Shown piece by piece: positions 51,540 to 61,055 of a DNA stretch of 64,000 nt (the first letter of the stretch is position 1; each line of letters begins with the position of its first letter). The notes under the pieces are model-generated. The model ran no database searches. It saw nothing but the letters and a program-made list of their open reading frames with translations, and was not told where the DNA came from. Origin of the DNA: Roseiarcus sp963794155 (GTDB taxonomy: Bacteria > Pseudomonadota > Alphaproteobacteria > Rhizobiales > Beijerinckiaceae); assembly GCA_963794155.1 (NCBI GenBank), contig CAWCCX010000012.1, forward strand, positions 62,001 to 126,000, given 5' to 3'. The position numbers and the translations under genes are program-made.

Positions 51540-52832
51540 TCAGACAATCCCCGACGACGAACCTGCGACCGCGGGACGCTCCTTGGCTTTGACCTTGCGA
51601 TAATTCGACGCCCGATAGACGGCGATCGGATCGATCGCCCCCCCTTCGCGCAAACGCGCCTCGGCCAAGATCGGCGAGACGTCGGTGAGGAAGCCGGCCT
51701 TCAGGATGCGGTGGGCGAGCATGACGTCGTTCTCGACCTGCGCGCCGGCCAGCGCTTCCCGGTCGACGATGAGCGCCTGCGCATAGGCGCGCTCAGCCTC
51801 GATCGCCGAGGCCATCAGGCTCTCGATCGGATCGGTGACGTTATGCGACTGGTCGAGCATATAGCTTGGATCGAAGCCAGCGGCGCCGCGCGCCGTCGCA
51901 TCGACGAGTTCATTGAACACGCGGAACAGACGGAACGGGTCGATCGATCCGGCATCGAGATCGTCGTCACCATATTTCGAATCGTTGAAATGAAAGCCGG
52001 CCAGCCGACCGGCGCGGATGAGCCGCGACACGATCTGCTCAATGTTGACGTTGGGCGCGTGGTGACCGAGGTCGACGAGGCAATAGGCCTTCGGCCCCAG
52101 CGCCTCAGCCGCCATAAGGCTTGTCCCCCAGTCGGAGACCACCGTCGAGTAGAACGCGGGCTCATTGAGCTTGTGTTCGAGAAACACCCGCCAGTCCCCA
52201 GGCAGGCGCGCATAGATCTCGACCATCAATTCCACGTACCAGTCGAACACGCGGTTGAGGTTCGACTGGCCAGGAAAATTCGAACCGTCCGCGATCCAGA
52301 CCGTCAGCGCCTTCGACCCCAGTTTCACGCCGAGCTCGATGCATTCGACGTTGTGCGCCACCGCTTGATCGCGCACCGCCTTCCGGCTGTGGCTCAGCGA
52401 TCCGAATTTGTAGGAAAGCGTCTGGCCGGGCTGATCCTGAAAGGTGTTCGAATTGACGGCGTCGAAGCCGACGCCGAGCGCCGTCGCGCGTTCGGCCAGC
52501 TCGCGATAGTCGTCGACCTTGTCCCACGGGAAATGCGGTGAGCAGGTTGGCGTCGCGCGGGTGAGCTGATGGATGGTCGCGCAATCCTCGAGCTTGTCAA
52601 AGATGCTGCGCGGCTCGCCGGGCCCAGGGAAGCGGGCGAACCGGGTGCCGCCCGTCCCCACTCCCCAGGTCGGCACGGCGACCGCAAAAGCCGCGATCTT
52701 GGCCGTGATCGTCTCTATGTCCACGCCCGCGCGTCCGAGTCGCGCGCCGAGCGCCGCATAGTCTTCCGCCTGCGCGGGCGCGAGCCTGGCGTTCTCCTCG
52801 CCGATCAGTGACTCGGGGATGCGATAGGGCAT
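51540..52832 (-). CDS. rhaI: L-rhamnose isomerase (rhizobial RhaI type)
   Basis: A 430-residue sugar isomerase that turns L-rhamnose into L-rhamnulose. The sequence (GVGTGGTRFARFPGPGEPRSIF, HFPWDKVDDYRELAERATALGVGFDAVNSNTFQD, FHFNDSKYGDDDLDAGSIDPFRLFRVFNELVDA) matches the RhaI found in rhizobial rhamnose loci. That enzyme is unrelated in family to E. coli RhaA and closer to xylose-isomerase-like TIM barrels. Metal ligands are likely in FLEHKLNEP, DLGHHAPN and NDSKYGDDD. It follows rhaD with a 24-base gap. Confidence 0.93.
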   Translation of the reverse strand: MPYRIPESLIGEENARLAPAQAEDYAALGARLGRAGVDIETITAKIAAFAVAVPTWGVGTGGTRFARFPGPGEPRSIFDKLEDCATIHQLTRATPTCSPHFPWDKVDDYRELAERATALGVGFDAVNSNTFQDQPGQTLSYKFGSLSHSRKAVRDQAVAHNVECIELGVKLGSKALTVWIADGSNFPGQSNLNRVFDWYVELMVEIYARLPGDWRVFLEHKLNEPAFYSTVVSDWGTSLMAAEALGPKAYCLVDLGHHAPNVNIEQIVSRLIRAGRLAGFHFNDSKYGDDDLDAGSIDPFRLFRVFNELVDATARGAAGFDPSYMLDQSHNVTDPIESLMASAIEAERAYAQALIVDREALAGAQVENDVMLAHRILKAGFLTDVSPILAEARLREGGAIDPIAVYRASNYRKVKAKERPAVAGSSSGIV

Positions 52833-52856
52833 GGCCGCTCCGTTTGCGTCACGTCC

Positions 52857-54962
52857 TCAACGGGTGAAGCTGACGGCGTTGCCCGCATCGACGTTTAGGA
52901 TATTTCCGGTGCTTTTGGCGGAGAGATCGGAGGCGAAGTAGTAGACTGCCTCGGCGATGTCCTCCGGGTACACCGAGAGCTTCAACAGTGAGCGCTGGCG
53001 GTAGACCTCTTCGAGCTCCGCCTCGCCGACCTTGTTGGACGCTGCCCGTTGCGCCCGCCATTCCCCCTGCCAGATCTTGGAGCCGCGCAGCACCGCGTCG
53101 GGGTTGACCGTATTGGCGCGAATGCCGTGGGGCGCGCCTTCGAGCGCGAGACATCGCGCGAGATGAACCTCTGCCGCCTTGGCGCTGCAATAGGCTGACG
53201 CCCCAGGCGAGGCTGCGAGCGCGTTCTTCGAGGCGATGAAGACGATGCTTCCGCCGAGCCCCTGATCCTTCATGATCCGGTAGCCCGCGCGCGCCGAGAG
53301 AAAATACCCGGTGGCGAGGATCGCGAAGTTGCGATTCCAAAGCTCGAGCGAGGTGTCCTCGAACGGCGCGGCGGAGGCGATGCCGGCGTTGGCGACGACA
53401 ATGTCGATTCCGCCGTAGGCGAGAACGGCCTCGCGGAACGCCGCCTCGACCGCAGGTTCGCTCGTCACATCGACATGAACTCCGGCGACCGCGTCCTTGC
53501 CGAATCGCTTGCCGAAGTCGGCGACCGCCGCTTCGAGACTTCTGGCGTCGATGTCCGCGAGCACGACGCATGCGCCCTCGTCCAAGAGCCGAGCCGCAAT
53601 CGACTGCCCGATGCCGCCCGCGCCGCCGGTCACCAGGGCGACGCGCCCAGCGAGCGATTTGGGCTTGGGCATCCGTTGAAGCTTCGCTTCCTCGAGCAGC
53701 CAATATTCGATCCCGAACGCCTCCTTCTCGGCCAGCCCGATGTAGCGGCTGACGCTGGACGCTCCCCGCATGACGTTGATCGCATTGACGTAGAATTCAG
53801 AGGCGATGCGCGCGGTCGATTTGTCCTTGGCGAAAGACAGCATGCCGACGCCCGGGACCAGATAAATGACTGCGTTGGGATCGCGCATCGGCGGCGAATT
53901 CGGTCGTTTGCATCGCCGGTAATAGGCCTCGTAGTCGGCGCGATAATCGGCAAGCCTCTGGTCGAGCGAAGCGAGGACCGAGTCGAGGTTGCGCGCCGCC
54001 GGATCGAAAGGCAGCACCACCGGGCGGATCTTGGTGCGCAGGAAATGATCCGGGCACGACGTCCCAAGCGCCGCGAGGGCCTTGAGCTCGCGGGAATTGA
54101 CGAATTCCAATACCGCCGCCGCATCGGTGAAGTGTCCGATCTTGCGTTCCCCGGTCGATATGCGCTTGCGAATGGCGGGCAAGAGTCTTGCGGCGATGTC
54201 GCGCCGGTCCGTCCGCGGCAGGGCCTCGACGCGCGGCCCTCCGAACGCCTCTCCCCGCGCGTTTGCGCCGAGCCATCGGGCGGCCCTGTTGATCATCTCC
54301 AGCGTTGTCCGGTAGCAGTCCTTCGATGTCGGCCCCCAGGTGAACAAGCCGTGGCCGCCAAGCACTACCCCTCTCAAATTGGGATTGGCCTCGGCCAAGG
54401 CGCCGAGCTTCAGGCCGAGGTCAAAGCCAGGCCGCTGCCACGGCAGAAAGCCGAGTTCCCCCTCGTAAATCTTGCTCGTCAGCGCTTCGGCGTTCTCGCT
54501 CGCGGCGATCGCAATGACCGCGTCGGCGTGAACGTGGTCGACATGCGGATGGGGAACGAAGCCGTGCAGGGGGGTATCGATCGAAGTCGCGCGCGGGTTG
54601 AGATTGAAAGTGCAATGATTGAACAATGCGACCATCTCGTCCTCGTGCTCGAGGCCGCGATAGATCGATCGAAGGCCGAGAAGCTTGTCGAGATAGAGCG
54701 TCGAGAAACCGTCGAGTTTCATCGAGCCGATGTCGCCGCCAGAGCCCTTGACCCAAAGGACTTTGGTCGGCGCGCCGGTCAGCGGATCGGCGGCGGTAAG
54801 TTTTGCAGACGTGTTGCCGCCGCCGAAATTGGTGATTCGCAGGTCGCTGCCAAGCAGATTGGACCGGTAGAGCAACAGGCCGGGATCGTCGAGGGAAGCC
54901 GCATGTTCGTCGTCCCACAGGTCAGGCAGCGGAGCGTCAAAACGAACTTGATCGCCGCTCAT
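52857..54962 (-). CDS. rhaD: Bifunctional rhamnulose-1-phosphate aldolase / short-chain dehydrogenase
   Basis: A 701-residue fusion. The N-terminal class II aldolase half (about residues 20-400) contains NFGGGNTSAK, WVKGSGGDIG and the zinc-site HPHVDHVHADAVIA, and would cleave rhamnulose 1-phosphate to dihydroxyacetone phosphate and L-lactaldehyde. The C-terminal SDR half carries the dinucleotide motif VTGGAGGIGQSIAARLL and the active-site YCSAK, probably oxidising or reducing the lactaldehyde. The start at 54962 follows AGAGGAA. It is the first gene of the leftward arm of the divergent rhamnose locus. Confidence 0.95.
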   Translation of the reverse strand: MSGDQVRFDAPLPDLWDDEHAASLDDPGLLLYRSNLLGSDLRITNFGGGNTSAKLTAADPLTGAPTKVLWVKGSGGDIGSMKLDGFSTLYLDKLLGLRSIYRGLEHEDEMVALFNHCTFNLNPRATSIDTPLHGFVPHPHVDHVHADAVIAIAASENAEALTSKIYEGELGFLPWQRPGFDLGLKLGALAEANPNLRGVVLGGHGLFTWGPTSKDCYRTTLEMINRAARWLGANARGEAFGGPRVEALPRTDRRDIAARLLPAIRKRISTGERKIGHFTDAAAVLEFVNSRELKALAALGTSCPDHFLRTKIRPVVLPFDPAARNLDSVLASLDQRLADYRADYEAYYRRCKRPNSPPMRDPNAVIYLVPGVGMLSFAKDKSTARIASEFYVNAINVMRGASSVSRYIGLAEKEAFGIEYWLLEEAKLQRMPKPKSLAGRVALVTGGAGGIGQSIAARLLDEGACVVLADIDARSLEAAVADFGKRFGKDAVAGVHVDVTSEPAVEAAFREAVLAYGGIDIVVANAGIASAAPFEDTSLELWNRNFAILATGYFLSARAGYRIMKDQGLGGSIVFIASKNALAASPGASAYCSAKAAEVHLARCLALEGAPHGIRANTVNPDAVLRGSKIWQGEWRAQRAASNKVGEAELEEVYRQRSLLKLSVYPEDIAEAVYYFASDLSAKSTGNILNVDAGNAVSFTR

Positions 54963-54990
54963 GGGTCGTTCCTCTTCATGCCATGCAATT

Positions 54991-55080
54991 TTGATCAATC
55001 AATATGCAAATGATCGAAGTGCGTCAATCCTCTTGCGCGATTGTGCGCTGCAATGAGCAAAATTGATTGAACTTGATTGA
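54991..55080. promoter_or_regulatory. Divergent rha promoter region with TTGATTGA operator repeats
   Basis: Between rhaD and rhaR lie TTGATCAATCAA (54991-55002) and two direct TTGATTGA copies spaced exactly one helical turn apart (55063-55070 and 55073-55080). A weaker GTCAATCC occurs near 55022. The region is markedly A/T-rich. Spacing and symmetry suggest binding sites for the DeoR-type RhaR, which would control both arms. This is inferred from pattern and position. Confidence 0.65.
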
Positions 55081-55143
55081 CAGTGCTTGGGACGTGTGGC
55101 ACTGAAACAGCAACAACCAATAAGCGGGGAAACGTCAAGGGCC

Positions 55144-55956
55144 ATGCGCGAGAGACAGCGCGTCGAAGTCGTCCGCAATCTGCTCGCCGTGCAAGGGTTC
55201 CTTTCGATTCCCGACCTCATGGCGGCGACGGGCGTTTCCGCCGCCTCGGCGAGGCGAGACGCCGCGCGCTTGGCTCAGGCCGGCTATGCGGAGCGGGTGT
55301 ACGGCGGCGTCCAGGCGATCGGGGGCGCCTTTTCCAGACGAATGGGCCAGGCGTCGCTCGAGACGCAGGCGTTCGAAGTCAGCCGCACGATCAACATCGA
55401 AGCCAAGCGCGCTATCGCGCGGAGGGCGCTGGAAATATGCGTCGACGGCGATGTGATCATCATCAACGGCGGCACGACGACGTTTCAGATGGCGGAATTC
55501 CTCCGCGATACGCGCCTGAAGATCTTGACCAACTCCTATCCGCTCGCCGAGTTTCTCATTCGTGAGACGCAGAACCGCGTCGCCTTGCCGGGCGGCGAGG
55601 TCTACCGCGATCAAAAGCTCATCGTCGCGCCATTCGACGACGACGCAATTCAGCACTATTCGGCGCGCATCATGTTCATGAGCGCGATCTCGATCGGTCC
55701 GCTCGGCGTGATTGAGGGCGATCCGCTGATCGCGCGCGCCGAAACGAAACTTCTAAGACGGGCGGAAAAACTGGTCGTGCTCGCGGACTCGTCGAAATTC
55801 GCCCAGCGAGGCAGCCTTGTCGTTTGTCCGCTCGCGCGCGTTCATGCGCTCATAACTGATCAGGCGGCGCCGCCGGAGGCGCTCGCCATGCTGCGCGACG
55901 CCGGGGTGCAGACAATCGTTGTCAATCCCGAGACGCGCGCGACGGAGGCGGCGTGA
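55144..55956 (+). CDS. rhaR: DeoR-family regulator of rhamnose catabolism
   Basis: A DeoR-type regulator of about 270 residues. The HTH is RQRVEVVRNLLAVQGFLSIPDLMAATGVSAASARRDAARLAQAGYAERVYGG. The effector domain (VDGDVIIINGGTTTFQMAEFL, SISIGPLGV-like segment, LRRAEKLVVLADSSKFAQRGS) binds phosphorylated sugars in relatives. The ATG at 55144 is preferred because the HTH begins right after; TTG/GTG starts at 55087-55096 would add a tail. In Rhizobium the equivalent RhaR is a negative regulator. The ABC ATPase gene overlaps its stop by four bases. Confidence 0.9.
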   Translation: MRERQRVEVVRNLLAVQGFLSIPDLMAATGVSAASARRDAARLAQAGYAERVYGGVQAIGGAFSRRMGQASLETQAFEVSRTINIEAKRAIARRALEICVDGDVIIINGGTTTFQMAEFLRDTRLKILTNSYPLAEFLIRETQNRVALPGGEVYRDQKLIVAPFDDDAIQHYSARIMFMSAISIGPLGVIEGDPLIARAETKLLRRAEKLVVLADSSKFAQRGSLVVCPLARVHALITDQAAPPEALAMLRDAGVQTIVVNPETRATEAA

Positions 55957-57503
55957 GCGCGGCCTTGGAAGGTGAAGCCGCCCCGGGGCGAGGCGCTCCG
56001 CTGCTCGAGGCGCGCGATATCGAGAAGACATTTCCCGGGGTGCGCGCGCTGTCGGGCGTGTCGTTCGAAGTTCGCGCCGGTGAGGTTCATGCGCTTCTGG
56101 GGGAAAACGGCGCCGGCAAATCGACTCTCATCAAGATCCTTTCCGGGGTCTACGAACCCGACAGCGGCTCGATATTGATTGGCGGCCAGGAGACGCGCTT
56201 CACCAGTCCCGAGGACGCCAAGCGCGCGGGCGTCGCCACGATCTATCAGGAGCTGTTGCTCTTTCCCGAGCTCACGGTCGCGGAGAACATTTTTCTCGGC
56301 CACGCGCCTCGCGCCGGAATGGGCCGCATCGACTGGCGCGCGATGGGCGCCCAAGCCGAGGCGCTCCTCAACTCGCTCGAGATCGACGATCTCGCGGCGA
56401 ACCAGGTCGTCGGGGCGCTTTCGGTCGGCAACCGCCAGCGCGTCGAAATTCTACGCGCGCTCTCTCACGACGCGCGCATCCTCATCATGGACGAGCCGAC
56501 GGCGGCGCTGACCGAAAGCGATGTGACGCGGCTCTTCGATATCGTGCGCCGCCTTCGGGCCCGCGGCGTCGGCATCGTTTACATAAGCCATCGTCTCGAC
56601 GAGATATTCGCTATTGGCGACCGCGTCACCGTGCTTCGCGACGGCGCCTATGTCGGGGCGCGCAATGTCGCCGAAACCAACGCCTCTGAGCTGGTGCAGA
56701 TGATGGTGGGACGGCGGATCGACAACCTCTTTCCGAAAACCACCGTTCCGATCGGCGCCCCGGTGCTGGAGGCGCGCGACATCGTGCGCCATCCGATGAC
56801 CAAGAGCGTCAGCCTCACGGTGTGCGCAGGCGAGATCGTCGGGCTCGCGGAACTCGTCGGCTCAGGACGCAGTGAACTCGCCCAGACGCTGTTCGGAATC
56901 ACACCCGCAGAGTCGGGCGAGATCCGGCTCATGGGCGAGGACGTTACCATCCGCTCGGCTGAGAGCGCGCGCTCGAAGGGGATTGCTTACGTGCCGGAGG
57001 ACCGCGGGGTCCAGGGGCTTGTGCGGCCAATGAGCGTCGCGCACAATTTCTCCCTCGCGGCGCTTGGCGGACTGTCCCGCGCGGGCTTCATCGACCGGGG
57101 CGCTGAGCGGCGCATGGCGGAGGAGGGCGTCCGGCGATTCAGGGTCAAGACGAGTTCGGTCGACGAGATCGCAGGGCGCCTCTCCGGCGGCAACCAGCAG
57201 AAGATCGTGCTCGGCAAATGGCTCGCCAACAATCCGAAACTGCTGATTCTCGACGAGCCGACGCGCGGCATCGACGTCGGCGCGAAAGCCGAAATCCATC
57301 GCCTCATGTGCGAACTCGCCGCCGCGGGCGTCGCCATCCTGATGATCTCGAGCGAATTGCCGGAAGTGCTCGGCATGAGCGACCGGGTGCTCGTCATGCG
57401 CGAGGGACGGCTGGTCGCCGAGTTTGATCGGGCGCACGCAACCTCCGAAACGGTCGGGGCGGCGATGATGGGAGAGGCGACCAGCGTGGGGAGGGCGGCA
57501 TGA
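55953..57503 (+). CDS. rhaT: Rhamnose ABC transporter ATP-binding protein
   Basis: A 516-residue double ATPase of the RbsA/MglA type. The first half has a perfect Walker A (GENGAGKSTLIK), a signature of LSVGNRQRVEIL and Walker B LIMDEPTAALTESD. The second half has a degenerate Walker A (GSGRSELAQ), which is normal for this family, plus LSGGNQQKIVLGKWL and LLILDEPTRGIDVGAK. It powers uptake of the sugar through RhaP and RhaQ. Gene context fixes rhamnose as the likely substrate. Confidence 0.93.
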   Translation: MSAALEGEAAPGRGAPLLEARDIEKTFPGVRALSGVSFEVRAGEVHALLGENGAGKSTLIKILSGVYEPDSGSILIGGQETRFTSPEDAKRAGVATIYQELLLFPELTVAENIFLGHAPRAGMGRIDWRAMGAQAEALLNSLEIDDLAANQVVGALSVGNRQRVEILRALSHDARILIMDEPTAALTESDVTRLFDIVRRLRARGVGIVYISHRLDEIFAIGDRVTVLRDGAYVGARNVAETNASELVQMMVGRRIDNLFPKTTVPIGAPVLEARDIVRHPMTKSVSLTVCAGEIVGLAELVGSGRSELAQTLFGITPAESGEIRLMGEDVTIRSAESARSKGIAYVPEDRGVQGLVRPMSVAHNFSLAALGGLSRAGFIDRGAERRMAEEGVRRFRVKTSSVDEIAGRLSGGNQQKIVLGKWLANNPKLLILDEPTRGIDVGAKAEIHRLMCELAAAGVAILMISSELPEVLGMSDRVLVMREGRLVAEFDRAHATSETVGAAMMGEATSVGRAA

Positions 57504-58495
57504 GCGCGGCGGCTATTGCAGGCGCGAGCCGGGCCGAGAGCGGCGGGCTGAGGCGCTTCGCTTCGCAGGAAGCCTTGCTTGCGGTCGCGGTGATCGGCCT
57601 GGCCGTCGTCGTCGGCTTGATCAACCCCCGCTTTCTGGCGATTCGCAATCTTTCCGACCTTCTGCTCGGCAACGCCTATATCGCTGTCGCTGCGATCGGC
57701 ATGTCCATGGTGATCATATCCGGCAATATCGACATTTCGGTCGGCGCGCTCATCGGCGTGCTGGCGACGATCAGCGGCTCGCTCGCCGTGGCGGGCGCAC
57801 CCATTCTCGTGAGCTGGCTCGTCCCCCTGGTGCTCGGCGTCGCGGTCATGGCGGCCCAGGGCGCCGTCGTCGCCTATTTGCGCATTCCGGCCATCGTCGT
57901 GACGCTTGGCATGCTCTCGATCCTGAAGGGCGGCCTCATCAGCGTCACCGGCGGAAAATGGATCACCGATCTGCCGCAGAACTTCCATCTCGCCGACCTT
58001 GCCGTCTTCGATGTTCCGATGCCGGTGGTCATCATGGTTCTGGCGACCGCGCTGGCGGCGTTGTGGATGCGCTACAGCGCCAGCGGCCGGGCGATCTACG
58101 CGACCGGAGGCAACGCTGAAGCCGCGCGTCTCTGCGGCGTCAATCCCCAGCGCACTGTCGTCATGGTGTTCGCGCTGCACGGATTTTTCGCTGGTATTGC
58201 GACTCTCGTCTACGCCACCCAACTGCGGGTGATCCAGTCGACCACGCCGCCCGGGCTCGAGCTGACCGTCATCACCGCGTCCGTGGTCGGCGGGGTCAGT
58301 ATTCTTGGCGGCGTCGGCACCGTCGTCGGCTCGACGCTGGCGGCGATCCTGATCGCCGAGATCACGAGCGCGCTCGTCTTCATCAATGTATCGCCTTATT
58401 GGACCGACGCCCTCCGCGGCGGCCTCATCCTCGCGACGGTCATCGCCGATATCCTTCGCCGCCAGCGCCGCGCCGCTCGAGGATGGTCGAAATGA
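57500..58495 (+). CDS. rhaP: Rhamnose ABC transporter permease RhaP
   Basis: A 331-residue inner-membrane permease of the RbsC/branched-chain type with about eight to ten transmembrane segments. Typical motifs are VAAIGMSMVIISGNIDISVGAL, AYLRIPAIVVTLGMLSILKGG and the late GGVSILGGVGTVVGSTLAAILI. It starts inside the end of rhaT (four-base overlap) and overlaps rhaQ by an ATGA, as expected for subunits made in equal amounts. Confidence 0.92.
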   Translation: MSAAAIAGASRAESGGLRRFASQEALLAVAVIGLAVVVGLINPRFLAIRNLSDLLLGNAYIAVAAIGMSMVIISGNIDISVGALIGVLATISGSLAVAGAPILVSWLVPLVLGVAVMAAQGAVVAYLRIPAIVVTLGMLSILKGGLISVTGGKWITDLPQNFHLADLAVFDVPMPVVIMVLATALAALWMRYSASGRAIYATGGNAEAARLCGVNPQRTVVMVFALHGFFAGIATLVYATQLRVIQSTTPPGLELTVITASVVGGVSILGGVGTVVGSTLAAILIAEITSALVFINVSPYWTDALRGGLILATVIADILRRQRRAARGWSK

Positions 58496-59463
58496 GCGTT
58501 GCGGCCGAAGCGCCCGTCCGCGGGTTGCCGTGGTGGCTGAAGCGGCACGAGACGCTGCTGGCGATCATCCTCGTGATCGCGCTGGTCGGTCTCGGGGCTT
58601 CCAACGAGCGCTTTCTGACCGTCGACAACCTCCTTAATCAGGGCCGGTTAATGACCGAGATCGGCCTCATCGCGCTGCCGATGACATTCATCATCATCAC
58701 CGGCGGGATTGATCTTTCGGTCGGCGCGGTCGTGGGGCTCTGCGCGATCATGCTCGGCTATTCGTGGAAGAATTTCGGCTTCCCGCTACCGGTCGCAATC
58801 GTCTTCGCGCTCGCGGTCGGCGGCCTCGCCGGATTCGTCAATGGGTTCGTCATTACCCGGATCAAGGTTCCGCCGCTCATCATGACGATCGCCACGCTCG
58901 CGCTCTATCGCGGCCTCGCCGAAGGGATCAGCCAGGCCCATTCGGTGCGCGGCTATCCCGAATGGTTCTACGTCCTCGGCCAGGGTGACCTCTTCGGCGT
59001 GCCGACGCAACTCCTCGTTCTCGCGATCCTTATGATCATCGCGGGCGTTGCGCTTGACCGCACGACATTCGGCCGCACCCTCTACGCGATCGGCGCCAAC
59101 GAGACAGCGGCGCGCTTCTCGGCGCTCTCGGTCGATCGGGTCAAGCTCATCGTCTATACCCTGTCAGGCCTCGCCTCGGGCCTCGCCGCCATCGTGCTGG
59201 TCTCCCGCGTGACGACGACCCGCATGGACATGGGAATGGGATACGAACTCGACGTGATCGCCGCAGTGGTGCTGGGCGGCACGAGCATCTTTGGCGGCTC
59301 GGGCACGATCTGGGGCACCGCGATCGGGCTGGCGATGATCCAGCTGTTGAAGAACGGTTTGGCGTTGACCGGCGTCAAGGGCGACGCGACGATCGTCGTG
59401 ATCGGCGTAGCGCTCATTCTGTCGGTGTTGATAGCGAGTTCCCTCCAGCGCCGCCGCGACTGA
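58492..59463 (+). CDS. rhaQ: Rhamnose ABC transporter permease RhaQ
   Basis: The second permease of the importer, 323 residues, paralogous to RhaP: LIALPMTFIIITGGIDLSVGAVVGL, TRIKVPPLIMTIATLALYRGLAEG and VLGGTSIFGGSGTIWGTAIGLAM. The start at 58492 overlaps the rhaP stop; an earlier in-frame Met at 58483 is also possible. It pairs with RhaP as the membrane-spanning dimer. Confidence 0.92.
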   Translation: MSVAAEAPVRGLPWWLKRHETLLAIILVIALVGLGASNERFLTVDNLLNQGRLMTEIGLIALPMTFIIITGGIDLSVGAVVGLCAIMLGYSWKNFGFPLPVAIVFALAVGGLAGFVNGFVITRIKVPPLIMTIATLALYRGLAEGISQAHSVRGYPEWFYVLGQGDLFGVPTQLLVLAILMIIAGVALDRTTFGRTLYAIGANETAARFSALSVDRVKLIVYTLSGLASGLAAIVLVSRVTTTRMDMGMGYELDVIAAVVLGGTSIFGGSGTIWGTAIGLAMIQLLKNGLALTGVKGDATIVVIGVALILSVLIASSLQRRRD

Positions 59464-59520
59464 GCGCGCGCCTTCGGAGGGCCAACGCCGCCGCTGGCGG
59501 CATCCAGGGAGGAGCCTGAA

Positions 59521-60645
59521 ATGAAAGCGAGACTACTCACCAGCACGGCGGCGACGATTGTCGCCCTCGCGTTTGCCGCGAGCGGCGCAAATGCCGCGAG
59601 CAAATGGGACGGCGCCGACGATCTGCCGACGAATCCTCTCGCCTGCGACGCCAGCGGCGCGGCGGCCCCGGTCGCAGCCAAGCCCTATGACGGCGGGAAG
59701 CCGACCAACCCGCCGGACAAAGCGGGCAAGCCGATTACCCTCGTCGACGTGCCGAAATTGATCGGCATCGGCTATTTCAACGCCACGTCCAAAGGCATGC
59801 AGGACGCCGCCAAGGAGCTCGGCAACGTCACGGTGACGACCGACGGTCCAACCGAAGCCAAGATCGACGAGCAGATCAAGTTCATCGACAATTACATCAC
59901 CCGCGGCGTCGACGGCGTGTTGTTCGCCGCCAACGATCCGGTCGCGATCGCGCCGGTGCTCAAGAAGGCGCTGTCGAAGGGCATCCATGTCGTCGGCTAC
60001 GACGCCAACTCGACGCCCGACGCGCGCGAATGGTTCGTCAACCAGGCCGAGTTCAACGGCATCGGCAAGGCGATGATGGATTCGATGGCCAAGGAGATCG
60101 GCGAGGACGGCAGCTTCGCGATCGTCACATCGACCTTCACCACGCCGAACCAGGCGCGCTGGATCGCCGAGATGTCCGCATACGCCGCCAAGTGCCATCC
60201 GAAGATGACATGGCTCGAAACAGTCGAGGCGCAGGAGGACAACAACCTCTCGTTCAATCAGGCGACGACGCTCATCAACAAGCACGGCGACAAGCTGAAG
60301 GGTCTCTTCGGCATGACCTCGGTCGCGACGCCGGCTTCCGCCGAAGCGGTCACCAAGGCCGGCCAATGCGGCAAGATCGCCGTTGTCGGCCTTGCGACCC
60401 CGAACGCCATGAAGCCCTATGTCAACGCCGGCTGCGTCAAGTCGGTCGTGCTCTGGAACCCGATCGATCTCGGCTATGCGGCGACCTACGTCATGCGGGC
60501 CGTCGTCGACGGCAAGCTCAAGCCTGGCGCGACCTCGGTCGACGCGGGCAAGCTCGGCAAGCTCACCGTCGTCAACGGCAGCGAAATCCTGCTTGGGGCT
60601 CCGTTTATCTACACCAAGGACAACGTCGCCAAGTTCGACTTCTAA
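59521..60645 (+). CDS. rhaS: Rhamnose ABC transporter substrate-binding protein
   Basis: A 374-residue periplasmic binding protein with a signal peptide (IVALAFAASGANAA) and a sugar-binding type 1 fold: PKLIGIGYFNATSKGMQDAAKELG, DNYITRGVDGVLFAANDPVAIAPVLKKAL, GIHVVGYDANSTPDAREWFVNQ. It is preceded by a GGAGGAG-like site. In Rhizobium the equivalent gene sits right after rhaR; here it follows the permeases. Confidence 0.93.
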   Translation: MKARLLTSTAATIVALAFAASGANAASKWDGADDLPTNPLACDASGAAAPVAAKPYDGGKPTNPPDKAGKPITLVDVPKLIGIGYFNATSKGMQDAAKELGNVTVTTDGPTEAKIDEQIKFIDNYITRGVDGVLFAANDPVAIAPVLKKALSKGIHVVGYDANSTPDAREWFVNQAEFNGIGKAMMDSMAKEIGEDGSFAIVTSTFTTPNQARWIAEMSAYAAKCHPKMTWLETVEAQEDNNLSFNQATTLINKHGDKLKGLFGMTSVATPASAEAVTKAGQCGKIAVVGLATPNAMKPYVNAGCVKSVVLWNPIDLGYAATYVMRAVVDGKLKPGATSVDAGKLGKLTVVNGSEILLGAPFIYTKDNVAKFDF

Positions 60646-60725
60646 CAAGACGGTGTTTCGCTCGGCCTCTCTTTGGCGGGAGGCCGGGCGACTCTCGCCC
60701 TGAGGTTTAGCGAGGCCGAGCGGCG

Positions 60726-61040
60726 ATGCAACGCTATGCGTTCAAAATGTTCCTCAATCCCGGCGAGGCGCACGAATACCGCCGCCGGCACGACGCGATC
60801 TGGCCGGAGTTGCAGGCGCTGCTCGGCGAATTGGGCGTCAGGAACTATTCGATCTTTCTCGACCCCGACACCAACACGCTTTTCGCCTATCTCGAGCGCA
60901 CCGACGACCATCGCATGGACGAGGTGACTAAGCATTCGGTGATGCGGCGCTGGTGGGCGCACATGAAGGACATCATGGCCGCCAACCCCGACGGGAGCCC
61001 GGTTACCACGCCCCTGGTCGAGATGTTTCATCTGGAATGA
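60726..61040 (+). CDS. rhaU: L-rhamnose mutarotase
   Basis: A 104-residue RhaU/YiiL-type mutarotase that interconverts the alpha and beta anomers of L-rhamnose. The sequence YRRRHDAIWPEL places the catalytic His at residue 22, as in the E. coli enzyme, followed by NYSIFLDPDTNTLFAYLE and the C-terminal RRWWAHMKDIMAANPDGSP. The start codon is the ATG at 60726. It lies between rhaS and the broken kinase gene. Confidence 0.95.
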   Translation: MQRYAFKMFLNPGEAHEYRRRHDAIWPELQALLGELGVRNYSIFLDPDTNTLFAYLERTDDHRMDEVTKHSVMRRWWAHMKDIMAANPDGSPVTTPLVEMFHLE

Positions 61041-61055
61041 ACGGGGCGCGCGGGC

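Noticed and set aside
53475..55013. 510-codon forward frame opposite rhaD
   Set aside because: Antisense shadow of a well-supported aldolase/dehydrogenase; no motifs, and it runs across the rhaD start and into the rha promoter region.
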